Shown here in pieces: positions 26,668 through 35,086 of a stretch of 64,000 nt of DNA (position 1 is its first letter; each line of letters begins with the position of its first letter). A program made the position numbers and the translations under genes. Source of the DNA: Allosphingosinicella vermicomposti (GTDB lineage Bacteria; Pseudomonadota; Alphaproteobacteria; Sphingomonadales; Sphingomonadaceae); NCBI RefSeq assembly GCF_003012815.1, contig NZ_PXYJ01000002.1, positions 516,196 to 580,195 of the forward strand, written 5' to 3'. The notes below the pieces were generated by a model. The model searched no databases, was not told where the DNA came from, and saw nothing but the letters and a program-made list of their open reading frames with translations.

Positions 26668-26726
26668 GTCATTCCGGCGAAAGCCGGAATCTCTCGTCAT
26701 GAGACTCCGGCTTCCGCCGGAGTGAC
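26668..26726. repeat. Palindromic repeat family C, copy 4
   Basis: GTCATTCCGGCGAAAGCCGG and CCGGCTTCCGCCGGAGTGAC flank TCTCGTCATGAGA. It sits 17 bases after the mrcA stop and 17 before prfB, so it may set the boundary between the two transcripts. Confidence 0.85.
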
Positions 26727-26743
26727 GAAAACGGAGAAAGTGA

Positions 26744-27871
26744 ATGCGCGCCGAAGCGCAAGCCCATGTCGATCAGATCAACGCCGCTTTGGCGCTTCTC
26801 CGCCGATTCCTGGATTGGGATCGCGCGCTGCGGCGGCTCGACGAACTGAATAGCCGCGTCGAGGATCCGACCCTGTGGAACGACGCCAAGGCCGCGCAGG
26901 AAGTCATGCGCGAACGCCGCCGCCTGGATGAAGCGATCGGCGCGACCAATGCCATTTCCAAGGAATTGGCCGACACGATCGAGCTGATGGAGATGGCGGA
27001 AGCCGAGGGTGATGAAGCCCTGGTCGATGACGCCGTCGCCTCCCTCGCCGCGCTCGCCGAGCGTGCCGAAAAGGACAAGGTGACGGCCCTCCTTGCCGGT
27101 GAGGCCGATGGCAACGACACCTATGTCGAAATCAACAGCGGCGCGGGCGGTACGGAATCGAACGATTGGGCCGGAATGCTCCAGCGCATGTATTCGCGCT
27201 GGGCCGAGCGTCACGGCATGAAGGTCGAGCTGGTCGATTATCATGCGGGCGAGCAGGCGGGCATCAAGTCCGCGACCCTGCTGGTGAAAGGCGAAAATGC
27301 CTATGGCTATGCGAAGACGGAAAGCGGCGTTCACCGTCTCGTCCGCATCAGCCCCTATGACAGCTCCGCGCGCCGCCACACCAGCTTCGCCTCGGTCTGG
27401 GTTTACCCGGTGATCGACGACAATATCGAGGTGGAGTATAACGAAAGCGACCTGCGCATCGACACCTATCGCGCGTCGGGCGCGGGCGGACAGCACATCA
27501 ACACCACCGACTCCGCCGTCCGCATCACGCACATTCCGACCGGGATCGTCGTGCAGTGCCAGAATCAGCGTTCGCAGCACAAGAACAAGGCCGAAGCCTA
27601 TAACCAGCTTCGCGCCCGCCTGTATGAGTTGGAACTTCAGAAGCGCGAAGCTGAAGCCAATGCGACCGCGGCGTCGAAAACCGACATCGGCTGGGGCCAC
27701 CAGATCCGCTCTTATGTCCTCCAGCCCTATCAGCTGGTGAAGGATCTGCGCACCGGCGTCACCTCCACCGCGCCGTCCGACGTGCTGGACGGCGATCTCG
27801 ACCGCTTCATGGCGGCCGCTTTGTCGCAGCGCGTGACCGGCGAAAAGGTCGAAGTTGAAGATGTGGACTGA
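26744..27871 (+). CDS. prfB: Peptide chain release factor 2
   Basis: 375 residues, reading UGA and UAA. The frame is continuous from [14 protein letters not shown] through the N-terminal [17 protein letters not shown], so there is no programmed +1 frameshift as in E. coli, which is usual in alphaproteobacteria. The catalytic GGQ is at residues 248-250 ([16 protein letters not shown]), and the class-I codon-recognition region lies around [17 protein letters not shown]-terminal residues end with [12 protein letters not shown]. It stands alone upstream of the methyltransferase lipoprotein gene. Confidence 0.97.
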   Translation: MRAEAQAHVDQINAALALLRRFLDWDRALRRLDELNSRVEDPTLWNDAKAAQEVMRERRRLDEAIGATNAISKELADTIELMEMAEAEGDEALVDDAVASLAALAERAEKDKVTALLAGEADGNDTYVEINSGAGGTESNDWAGMLQRMYSRWAERHGMKVELVDYHAGEQAGIKSATLLVKGENAYGYAKTESGVHRLVRISPYDSSARRHTSFASVWVYPVIDDNIEVEYNESDLRIDTYRASGAGGQHINTTDSAVRITHIPTGIVVQCQNQRSQHKNKAEAYNQLRARLYELELQKREAEANATAASKTDIGWGHQIRSYVLQPYQLVKDLRTGVTSTAPSDVLDGDLDRFMAAALSQRVTGEKVEVEDVD

Positions 27872-27872
27872 T

Positions 27873-28625
27873 ATGCACTCTGATCGTTCGTCCCGAGCGA
27901 AGTCGAGGGGCGCCCGCGTCGACGCCCCTCGACTTCGCTCGGGACGAACGATTGTGTTGGTCACCCTCGCCCTCCTCTCCGCGTGCAAGGAGCAGCCGGA
28001 AAAATCGCCATTCCCGGACCCTGCGCGGCCCGTCGCGCCGATCGTATCGTCGGGATATCTAAATGAAGACGCGCGCGACAGCGTGGGCGAATTTGAAAGC
28101 GTCGTCCGCATGGCGGGCGTCCAGCCCGGAATGTCCGTTGCCGATATCGGCGCGGGCGAAGGCTATTACACCGTCCGCCTCGCCCCCTTGGTCGGCGATC
28201 GCGGCCGTGTGCTCGCGCAGGATATTGTGCCCGAAACACGCGATGCGCTGGCGCAACGTGTACAACGCGAGCGACTTGATAATGTCGCGGTGAAGCTGGG
28301 CGAGCCCAATGATCCCAAACTTCCGGAAGCTTCGTTCGATCGCGTCTTCCTGATTCACATGTATCACGAGATCGAGCGCCCCAGCGAGTTCCTCTGGCAC
28401 CTGCGCCCGAGCCTGAAACGCGGTGGCGCGGTCGTCGTCGTCGATGCGGACCGGCCGACCGACCGCCATGGTACGCCGCCCAAGCTCCTCATCTGCGAAT
28501 TCGGCGCGATCGGTTACGAACTGTCGAGCTTCGAGCGGCTTGGTGACAGCGAATCCTATTTCGCCCAATTCGTGGCGACCGGCGGGCGGCCGGAACCGGC
28601 GCAGATCAGGACGTGTCAGCCCTAG
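27873..28625 (+). CDS. Class I SAM-dependent methyltransferase-like lipoprotein
   Basis: About 250 residues if started at the ATG two bases after the prfB stop. The lipobox LLSAC follows a hydrophobic VLVTLALLSA, so the product should be lipidated and exported. The methyltransferase fold has VADIGAGEGYYTVRLAPLVG (motif I), RVLAQDIVP and VFLIHMYHEI (motif IV-like). It resembles the family of secreted methyltransferase-like proteins annotated in sphingomonads. Codons for about residues 4-27 are the perfect palindrome D; a GTG start directly after it (VLVTLALLSAC) would give a normal short lipoprotein signal but lacks a clear ribosome site. An exported SAM enzyme has no known methyl-donor supply, so the activity is doubtful. 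Confidence 0.85.
   Translation: MHSDRSSRAKSRGARVDAPRLRSGRTIVLVTLALLSACKEQPEKSPFPDPARPVAPIVSSGYLNEDARDSVGEFESVVRMAGVQPGMSVADIGAGEGYYTVRLAPLVGDRGRVLAQDIVPETRDALAQRVQRERLDNVAVKLGEPNDPKLPEASFDRVFLIHMYHEIERPSEFLWHLRPSLKRGGAVVVVDADRPTDRHGTPPKLLICEFGAIGYELSSFERLGDSESYFAQFVATGGRPEPAQIRTCQP
27884..27951. repeat. Palindrome D: 29-bp perfect inverted repeat with 10-base loop
   Basis: The left arm (27884-27912) and right arm (27923-27951) are exact reverse complements; arm start TCGTTCGTCCCGAGCG. It begins 12 bases after the prfB stop and lies within the N-terminal codons of the next gene, and may also act as a hairpin between the two. Confidence 0.95.
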
Positions 28626-28630
28626 CTTCG

Positions 28631-28715
28631 TCATTGCGAGCGACGCGAAGCAATCCAGCGGCACAGCTTTAGCCGCGCAGATGGATTGCCGCGTCGCTTC
28701 GCTCCTCGCAATGAC
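28631..28715. repeat. Palindromic repeat family A, copy 2
   Basis: TCATTGCGAG at the left, CTCGCAATGA at the right, with inner GCAATCCAGCGG and TGGATTGC. It starts five bases after the stop codon of the methyltransferase-like gene and ends 28 before the stop of the convergent JAB/RadC gene. Confidence 0.9.
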
Positions 28716-28742
28716 GAGAGTGTTTCAACCGGAAGGGCGCTC

Positions 28743-29135
28743 TTACAACAAACCCATCGCGCGGAAGCTGCGGCACCCGCCGCCGCCGAAGATCAAATGA
28801 TCGCGCACCTTCATGCCGATCGCATTTGCCGTTTCCGCAAGCCGCCGCGTCATTGCCTTGTCGCGCGCGCTCGGGCTGGGGTCGCCGCTTGGATGATTGT
28901 GGGCGAGCAGGATGGCGGCGGCATCGGCGTCAAGCGCCGCCCGCACGATGCGCCGGATCGGCAGTTCCACGCTGTCCGGCCCGCCGCTCTCTTCTTCAAC
29001 GCCCAGCACCCGGCCTGCCGAATCGAGCAAGGCGACCATCAGCCGCTCTTCCCGCGCATCCTGAAGAAAAGGCGCAAAGAGATTGGCGGCATCGCGCGCG
29101 GTGCGAATGGCGGGGAGTGGATTTGCGAGGTCCAT
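28743..29135 (-). CDS. Short RadC-like JAB/MPN-domain protein
   Basis: 130 residues. The start MDLANPLPAIRTARD is preceded by AAGGAAGGG at good spacing. It covers only the JAB (MPN+) domain of RadC: the metal motif LLAHNHPSGDPSPSARD (HxH...D) near residue 92 is intact and a Glu (VALLDSAGRVLGVEEE) is upstream. The N-terminal helix-hairpin-helix domain of full RadC (about 220 residues) is absent. JAB-domain proteins bind zinc and may be isopeptidases or deaminase-like hydrolases; RadC itself has no proven repair role. Divergent from thyA. Confidence 0.85.
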   Translation of the reverse strand: MDLANPLPAIRTARDAANLFAPFLQDAREERLMVALLDSAGRVLGVEEESGGPDSVELPIRRIVRAALDADAAAILLAHNHPSGDPSPSARDKAMTRRLAETANAIGMKVRDHLIFGGGGCRSFRAMGLL

Positions 29136-29244
29136 CCCTTCCTTCTTGCCATGAAAGCATCGAAAACGGCGGGAAACCGCCTCCATTTCGGACTGATCGC
29201 CAGCCCGCTTCCAAAGCCGGGCGCGACCGGCCATAAGCGGAACC

Positions 29245-30039
29245 ATGCAAGCCTATCTCGACCTTATCGCCCGCATTCTCGACGAAGGCGCGGAGCAGCA
29301 GGACCGCACCGGCACCGGCACGCTTTCGGTTTTCGGCCACCAGATGCGGTTCGACCTGTCGAAGGGCTTTCCGCTCGTCACGACGAAGAAGCTGCACCTG
29401 CGCTCGATCATCATCGAGCTGCTTTGGTTCCTGAAGGGCGACACCAATGTCGGCTACCTCAAGGACAATAAGGTCAGCATCTGGGACGAATGGGCGGACG
29501 AGAATGGCGATCTCGGCCCCGTCTACGGCAAGCAATGGCGCGACTGGGAAGGGCCGGACCGCCAGCATATCGATCAGATTGCGGGCCTCATCGACCAGAT
29601 CAAAAACAACCCTTCCTCGCGCCGCCAGATCGTGTCCGCGTGGAACCCGGCAGAACTTGACAAGATGGCGCTCGCTCCTTGCCACTGCCTGTTCCAGACC
29701 CAGGTGGCGAACGGCAAGCTTCACCTCCAACTCTATCAGCGCAGCGCCGACGTGTTCCTCGGCGTGCCGTTCAACATCGCGAGCTATGCCTTGCTCACCC
29801 ACATGCTCGCCCAGCAATGCGGGCTAGAGCCGGGGACGTTCGTGTGGACCGGCGGCGACTGCCATCTTTATTCCAACCACCTCGACCAAGCCCGCCTACA
29901 GCTGACCCGCGATCCCCGTCCGCTGCCGACGCTCACGCTTCTGCGAAAGCCCGAAGGCATCGACCAATATGCCTATGAGGATTTCGAAATTACGGGCTAT
30001 GATCCTCACCCGCACATCAAGGCCGAGGTCGCGATTTAA
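29245..30039 (+). CDS. thyA: Thymidylate synthase
   Basis: 264 residues, the exact length of the short ThyA form. It converts dUMP to dTMP using methylene-tetrahydrofolate. The catalytic Cys146 lies in [12 protein letters not shown], the phosphate-binding Arg in [12 protein letters not shown], and further conserved parts are [11 protein letters not shown] and [20 protein letters not shown]. It lies beside a dihydrofolate reductase, the enzyme that recycles its dihydrofolate product. Two DnaA-box-like words lie just after its stop codon. Confidence 0.97.
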   Translation: MQAYLDLIARILDEGAEQQDRTGTGTLSVFGHQMRFDLSKGFPLVTTKKLHLRSIIIELLWFLKGDTNVGYLKDNKVSIWDEWADENGDLGPVYGKQWRDWEGPDRQHIDQIAGLIDQIKNNPSSRRQIVSAWNPAELDKMALAPCHCLFQTQVANGKLHLQLYQRSADVFLGVPFNIASYALLTHMLAQQCGLEPGTFVWTGGDCHLYSNHLDQARLQLTRDPRPLPTLTLLRKPEGIDQYAYEDFEITGYDPHPHIKAEVAI

Positions 30040-30062
30040 TTTGCTCACAGGATACTGGAAAA

Positions 30063-30092
30063 ATATCCACAGCCTCACCAAATCTATCCACA
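30063..30092. promoter_or_regulatory. Two DnaA-box-like words between thyA and folA
   Basis: ATATCCACA (30063-30071) and CTATCCACA (30084-30092) each match the DnaA box TTATCCACA at eight of nine positions. They are 21 bp apart, about two helical turns, on the same strand. Confidence 0.45.
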
Positions 30093-30168
30093 GAGAGGGG
30101 TCGCGTTAGCTGTCTCTTGAGGATAGCTCCTTATGGGCACAGAGCCTGCGAAGGCTGAAAGGTGTCTT

Positions 30169-30834
30169 ATGAAGCGTCTCACATCAATTGTTGCCGTAAA
30201 TCGTGAAGGTGTGATTGGATGTGGCAACACCCTGCCTTGGCGCCTGAAAACTGATCTTCGTTTTTTTAAAGAGCAAACGCTCAGCAACGTGATTTTGATG
30301 GGCCGACGTACCTTTGATTCCCTCGGGAAAAAATGTCTTCCGGGTCGGTGTAACGTGGTCATCAGCCATAGCTTCAACCTGTTTCCAGAAACGGAAGAAT
30401 GCAAAGCTGCATATGGCATTGAAGATGGGTTATTTCGAGCTAGCTTGGCACCTCGGCGCTATAAGGAAACCTTCGTTATCGGCGGCGCCAGCATGTACGA
30501 GCAGTTTGCTCCCTATGTTGACCGTTACCTAATAACGATGGTTGAGAAGGGCGTGCCAAACGGCGACACTTTCTTTGATCAAGGCCTATTAGGGAATCCA
30601 GACAACTGGACTCTAGAGAAAATTGGCTCGGCTCCACAAAGCTCCGACGACGAAGCAGCATTCACGATTTTTGAGATCAGTTCTCGTACGCCTGATGACT
30701 TCCTCAAGCGTAGAATGGCAGCGATCGAAAATGCTCGCGCTGCCTCGATGACGCAAAGAAGCTCTAAGTCGCGAAGCTCTGCCGGCACACAGCCCCTCAT
30801 TCATGCGCTTCAGCCAAATTATTCGATGCTATAA
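30169..30834 (+). CDS. folA: Dihydrofolate reductase (low-GC, C-terminally extended)
   Basis: 221 residues; start MKRLTSIVAV preceded by AAAGGTG (in-frame codons further upstream at 30133 are less likely). It reduces dihydrofolate to tetrahydrofolate using NADPH. Visible motifs: AVNREGVIGCGNTLPW (Trp24), the catalytic Asp29 in LKTDLRFFK, NVILMGRRTFDSLG, LPGRCNVVIS and VIGGASMYEQFAPYV. The DHFR fold ends near residue 172; the remaining 50 residues are a Ser/Arg-rich tail of unknown use. The gene is much poorer in GC than thyA and ribF on either side, with AT-rich codons, so it looks acquired, even though folA commonly stands at this position next to thyA. Sensitivity to antifolates cannot be predicted from sequence alone. 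Confidence 0.92.
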   Translation: MKRLTSIVAVNREGVIGCGNTLPWRLKTDLRFFKEQTLSNVILMGRRTFDSLGKKCLPGRCNVVISHSFNLFPETEECKAAYGIEDGLFRASLAPRRYKETFVIGGASMYEQFAPYVDRYLITMVEKGVPNGDTFFDQGLLGNPDNWTLEKIGSAPQSSDDEAAFTIFEISSRTPDDFLKRRMAAIENARAASMTQRSSKSRSSAGTQPLIHALQPNYSML

Positions 30835-30882
30835 TTTGTCTATTCGTTGGCAGTGTAAGCAACGTCTCCTATAGCCCCTCCC

Positions 30883-31821
30883 ATGGAGCGGCTGGACGGC
30901 GGCTCGATGGTGCCGGATCACCTTCGCGGGGGCATTGTCGCGCTTGGCAATTTCGATGGATTTCACCGCGGCCACCAGGCCGTGGTCGGCCGCGCCGTGG
31001 AGCGCGCGCGGGCGGAGGGCCGTCCGGCGCTCGTCGCGACCTTCGATCCGCATCCCGTCCGGCATTTCAAGCCCGACACGCCCCCCTTCCGCCTGACTAC
31101 GCTCGACCAGCGCCAGCGCCTGTTCGCACAGGCCGGTGCGGACGCGATGCTCGTCTTCCGCTTCGATGGCGAGCTTGCCGGTGTTACCGCGCAGGATTTC
31201 GTTGCGGACCGCCTCCTCACCCGCATCGGCGTGGCGGGCGTAGTGACGGGCGAGGATTTCACCTTCGGCAAGGGGCGGGGCGGCGATATCGCGGTGCTAA
31301 AGGCGATGGGCGAAGAGCTCGGCTTTTCCGTCGATACGATCGCGCCTGTTCTGGACGATGGCGGCCCCATCTCGTCGAGCCGCATCCGCGAGGCGTTGCA
31401 GATCGGCGATTGCGAAACCGCGACGCGCCTCCTCACCCGCCCCTTCGCGATTCAAAGCGTGGTCGAACATGGCGACAAGCGGGGGCGCGAAATCGGCTAT
31501 CCCACCGCCAACATGAGCCTCGGCGCTTACCTCCGCCCCGCTTTCGGCATTTACGCGGTGCGCGGGCGGCTGCCGGGCGGACGCGTGCTGGATGGCGCCG
31601 CAAGTCTCGGCATCCGGCCGATGTTTGATCCGCCGAAATTGTTGCTCGAACCCTATTTCTTTGATTTTTCCGGCGATCTTTACGGGCAGACGGTTGAGGT
31701 GGAGCTCATTTCCTACCTCCGCCCGGAAGCAAAGTTCCACGATATGGATGCGCTCATCCGCCAGATGGACGCCGATTGCGTGGAGGCGCGCAGGCGTCTT
31801 GCGCTCGACCGTTCAGCCTAA
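30883..31821 (+). CDS. ribF: Bifunctional riboflavin kinase / FMN adenylyltransferase
   Basis: 312 residues. The N-terminal nucleotidyltransferase domain has IVALGNFDGFHRGHQAVV (the HxGH motif is GFHRGH) and GEDFTFGKGRGGD, with SSSRIREAL as the ATP-binding ISSTxIR equivalent. The riboflavin kinase domain (about 185-310) has GDKRGREIGYPTANMSLG. Together they make FMN and FAD from riboflavin. The alternative ATG at 30907 would shorten the protein by eight residues. It is the usual neighbour of ileS in alphaproteobacteria. Confidence 0.95.
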   Translation: MERLDGGSMVPDHLRGGIVALGNFDGFHRGHQAVVGRAVERARAEGRPALVATFDPHPVRHFKPDTPPFRLTTLDQRQRLFAQAGADAMLVFRFDGELAGVTAQDFVADRLLTRIGVAGVVTGEDFTFGKGRGGDIAVLKAMGEELGFSVDTIAPVLDDGGPISSSRIREALQIGDCETATRLLTRPFAIQSVVEHGDKRGREIGYPTANMSLGAYLRPAFGIYAVRGRLPGGRVLDGAASLGIRPMFDPPKLLLEPYFFDFSGDLYGQTVEVELISYLRPEAKFHDMDALIRQMDADCVEARRRLALDRSA

Positions 31822-31830
31822 ACCCACCCC

Positions 31831-31911
31831 GTCACCCTGAACTTGTTTCAGGGTCCATCCATCCGCCCGCGCATTGGCCGGGCATGGATGCTGAAACAAG
31901 TTCAGCATGAC
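31831..31911. repeat. Palindromic repeat family B, copy 1
   Basis: Ends GTCACCCTGAACTTGTTTCA and TGAAACAAGTTCAGCATGAC are nearly perfect complements. Starts nine bases after the ribF stop; ileS starts 59 bases after it. Confidence 0.9.
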
Positions 31912-31969
31912 GATGGGTGTAAAGCGGCGCTTTCCAATTCCCCTTCACCTCGCTAATCCCGCCTGCGAC

Positions 31970-34936
31970 ATGTCCGAAAAACCCGATTATAAGAACACCG
32001 TCTTCCTGCCGCAGACGGATTTCCCGATGAAGGCTGGCCTGGCTCAGAAAGAGCCGGCTATCCTCGCGCGCTGGTCCGAGCAGCGGCTGTACGAAAAACT
32101 CCGCGCCGCGCGGAAGGACGCCAAACGCTTCATTCTTCACGACGGCCCGCCATACGCCAATGGCGACATCCATATGGGCCATGCGATGAACAAGGTGCTG
32201 AAGGACATCATCGTCCGGTCCCGCACCCTGATGGGCTATGACGCGCCCTATGTTCCGGGCTGGGACTGCCACGGCCTCCCCATCGAATGGAAGGTCGAGG
32301 AAGCCTATCGCAAGCAGAAGCTCGACAAGGATCAGGTGCCCAAGGCCCAGTTCCGCGCCGAATGCCGCGCTTATGCCGACAAATGGGTGGACGTGCAGAA
32401 GGCGCAATTCCAGCGCCTCGGCGTCATGGGCGAGTGGGACGACCCCTATCTCACCATGAATTACGAGGCCGAGGCCGCGATCGTCGGCGAGCTTCTGAAA
32501 TTCGCCGAAAGCGGCCAGCTTTATCGCGGCGCCAAGCCTGTCATGTGGTCGCCGGTCGAAAAGACCGCTTTGGCCGAGGCCGAGGTGGAATATGAGGACA
32601 TCACCTCGACCCAAATCGATGTTGGGTTCGAGATTGTTGAGAGCCCGATTGCGGAACTAGTCGGCGCCTACGCGGTAATCTGGACGACGACGCCGTGGAC
32701 GATCCCGGTCAATCAAGCTTTGGCTTATGGACCGGAGGTCGATTACGTTCTGGTCGAATTAACGCAGATTCTTCAGTCGGCTGGGCCAGAAGACACCTCT
32801 GCTCTCGTTTTTGGCCGCAAGCTGCTGCTAGCTGAGCCGCTCGTTCGCGCCTTTTTTTCCCGTAAGCACATCAGTAATTTGGAAATGACTGAACACTGGC
32901 GCGGTAAAGGCTCCGAACTCGCCGGAACCCTTGCGCGCCACCCAATGCACAAGCTCGGCGGCTTCTACGCCACGCCGCGCCCCCTCCTCCCCGGCGATTT
33001 CGTCACCACGGATGCGGGTACGGGCCTCGTCCACATGGCGCCGGATCATGGCGAGGACGACTTCCTGCTCTGCAAGGCACATGGGATCGATCCGGTTTTC
33101 GCGGTCACCGACGATGGGCGTTATCGCGAGGATTGGGCTTGGCTCGGTGGCGAGGGCAGCGTCATCAATCCCAAGTTCAATGCGTCGGGCAACAAGTCCA
33201 AGATGGAGGAAGGCCCGATCTGCCGCGACCTGCGCGAGGCGGGTGCTTTGCTCGCTGCGTCGGACGATTTCCAGCACAGCTATCCGCACAGTTGGCGCTC
33301 CAAGGCGAAGGTCATCTTCCGCTGCACGCCGCAATGGTTCATTCCGATGGATCAAGTCCCCTCTCCCGACGGGAGAGGGAGGGGCCCAGGCGCAGCCTGG
33401 GAGGGTGAGGGTGCGCCTTCATCCGATCACCCTCACCCCGGCCCTCTCCCAATGGGAGAGGGAGGTCGCGGGCATAACAGCGCCACAATGACACTCCGCG
33501 AAACAGCGCTCGGCGCGATCGAAGAAACCCGCTGGGTTCCGGCAAAGGCGCAGAACCGCATTCAGGCGATGGTCGCGGGACGGCCCGATTGGGTCATTTC
33601 CCGCCAGCGCGCCTGGGGCGTGCCGATCGCGCTTTATGTGAACCGCGAGACGGGCGACTATCTCCGCGATCCCGCCGTCAACCGGCGGATCGTGGAGGCG
33701 TTCAAGCAGAACGGGGCCGACGCCTGGTTCATGGCGCGGCATGAAGAGCTGCTCGGGCCCGATCACAATATCGCCGATTACGACATCGTCACCGACATCC
33801 TCGATGTGTGGTTCGATAGCGGCTCGACCCACGCTTATGTAGTGGAAGCGCGTTATGGCGAAGGCACACGCGCCGACCTCTACGTCGAGGGGTCCGACCA
33901 GCATCGCGGCTGGTTCCAATCCTCGCTTCTCGAAAGCTGCGGCACGCGCGGGCGGGCGCCTTATGAAGCGGTGCTGACGCACGGCTTCGCGCTCGACCAG
34001 AATGGCCGCAAGATGTCGAAATCGATCGGCAATGTCGTCGATCCGCTCAAGATCATCGACGAAAGCGGCGCGGATATCCTTCGCATGTGGGTCGCCTCGA
34101 CCGATTATTTTGAGGATGTGCGCATCGGCAAGGAAGTGCTCGCGGGCACGTCCGACGCCTATCGCAAGCTTCGCAACACCTTCCGCTATTTGCTCGGCGC
34201 ACTCGGCGATTTCGCCGACGAAGAACGCGTTGCGGCGCAGGAGATGCCGGAGCTGGAGCGTTGGGTGCTCCATCGCCTCGCATTGCTCGATGCGGAGCTG
34301 AAATCGGCGGCCGACGCCTTCGAATTCAATCGCTACACCCGCGCGATCACCAATTTCGCGAATGACGATCTCAGCGCCTTTTTCTTCGATATCCGCAAAG
34401 ACAGTCTCTATTGCGACGCGCCGACATCGTTGAAGCGCCGCGCCTATCGCACGGTGCTCGACATCGTCTTCCACGCGTTGGTGCGCTGGTCCGCGCCGAT
34501 CCTCTGCTTCACCGCCGAGGAAGTGTGGGCGAGCCGCTATCCGGACGCGGGCTCCATCCATCTCGAAACCTGGCCTGAGGTCGATGGTGCATGGCGCGAA
34601 GACGCGCTTGGCGAGAAATGGGATTTGCTCCGTGCGCTGCGCACACGTGTGACCGAGGCAATCGAGCCGATGCGCCGCGACAAGATCATCCGGTCGAGCC
34701 TTGAGGCCCAGGTCGGCCTGACGCTCGCCGAAGCCGATTTGCTGGCCGCCGTTCGCTCCGTGGATTTCGACGAACTTTGCATCGTGTCCGAACTGGAGAC
34801 GAACGAAGGCGATAAGGATGTCATCGCGGTAGCGCGGACCGACAATGAAAAGTGCGGCCGCTGCTGGCGCCTTCTTCCGGAAGTGAAGGAAGACGGCGCC
34901 CTATGCGCTCGCTGCGACGAGGTTTTGAATGGGTAA
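31970..34936 (+). CDS. ileS: Isoleucyl-tRNA synthetase with a repeat-encoded in-frame insert
   Basis: 988 residues, start MSEKPDYKNTVFLP (the open frame to the left is repeat sequence). It charges tRNA-Ile. The class-I HIGH equivalent is HMGH in PYANGDIHMGHAMNK (about 60) and KMSKS in GRKMSKSIGN. The CP1 editing domain covers about 190-400; the zinc-binding C-terminus has CGRCWRLLPEVKEDGALCARC. Residues 463-504 (33356-33481) are not found in the family at this place: they follow QWFIPMDQ and precede ATMTLRETALGAIEETRWVP, and are encoded by a palindromic element of family F. Frame and downstream motifs are kept, so the protein is probably functional with a flexible loop at the surface. Confidence 0.96.
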   Translation: MSEKPDYKNTVFLPQTDFPMKAGLAQKEPAILARWSEQRLYEKLRAARKDAKRFILHDGPPYANGDIHMGHAMNKVLKDIIVRSRTLMGYDAPYVPGWDCHGLPIEWKVEEAYRKQKLDKDQVPKAQFRAECRAYADKWVDVQKAQFQRLGVMGEWDDPYLTMNYEAEAAIVGELLKFAESGQLYRGAKPVMWSPVEKTALAEAEVEYEDITSTQIDVGFEIVESPIAELVGAYAVIWTTTPWTIPVNQALAYGPEVDYVLVELTQILQSAGPEDTSALVFGRKLLLAEPLVRAFFSRKHISNLEMTEHWRGKGSELAGTLARHPMHKLGGFYATPRPLLPGDFVTTDAGTGLVHMAPDHGEDDFLLCKAHGIDPVFAVTDDGRYREDWAWLGGEGSVINPKFNASGNKSKMEEGPICRDLREAGALLAASDDFQHSYPHSWRSKAKVIFRCTPQWFIPMDQVPSPDGRGRGPGAAWEGEGAPSSDHPHPGPLPMGEGGRGHNSATMTLRETALGAIEETRWVPAKAQNRIQAMVAGRPDWVISRQRAWGVPIALYVNRETGDYLRDPAVNRRIVEAFKQNGADAWFMARHEELLGPDHNIADYDIVTDILDVWFDSGSTHAYVVEARYGEGTRADLYVEGSDQHRGWFQSSLLESCGTRGRAPYEAVLTHGFALDQNGRKMSKSIGNVVDPLKIIDESGADILRMWVASTDYFEDVRIGKEVLAGTSDAYRKLRNTFRYLLGALGDFADEERVAAQEMPELERWVLHRLALLDAELKSAADAFEFNRYTRAITNFANDDLSAFFFDIRKDSLYCDAPTSLKRRAYRTVLDIVFHALVRWSAPILCFTAEEVWASRYPDAGSIHLETWPEVDGAWREDALGEKWDLLRALRTRVTEAIEPMRRDKIIRSSLEAQVGLTLAEADLLAAVRSVDFDELCIVSELETNEGDKDVIAVARTDNEKCGRCWRLLPEVKEDGALCARCDEVLNG
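33355..33463. repeat. Palindromic repeat family F inside ileS
   Basis: CCCTCTCCCGACGGGAGAGG on the left and CCCTCTCCCAATGGGAGAGG on the right are each small hairpins, and GGGTGAGGGTG pairs with CACCCTCACCC between them. It matches in style the element between pmbA and ubiA. It is read in frame through the synthetase gene. Confidence 0.9.
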
Positions 34937-34964
34937 TCCCCTCCCCGTCACCCCACACTTTCCC

Positions 34965-35069
34965 GTCACCCTGAACCCTTCGACTGGGCTCAGGACATGC
35001 TTGTTTCAGGGTCAATCTTCGGGCATCGCGCCGGCGTCGCCATGGATGCTGAAACAAGTTCAGCATGAC
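34965..35069. repeat. Composite repeat B + E between ileS and lspA
   Basis: Begins GTCACCCTGAACCCTTCGAC, continues with a TGGGCTCAGGACATG family-E fragment and ends TGAAACAAGTTCAGCATGAC. It starts 29 bases after the ileS stop and ends 17 before the lspA start; it looks like one B element into which an E-type piece was built. Confidence 0.8.
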
Positions 35070-35086
35070 GGATTGGGGTTTATCGC

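Noticed and set aside
26744..26860. Programmed frameshift in prfB
   Set aside because: The reading frame is continuous through the region where E. coli has the shift; no TGA at the equivalent site.
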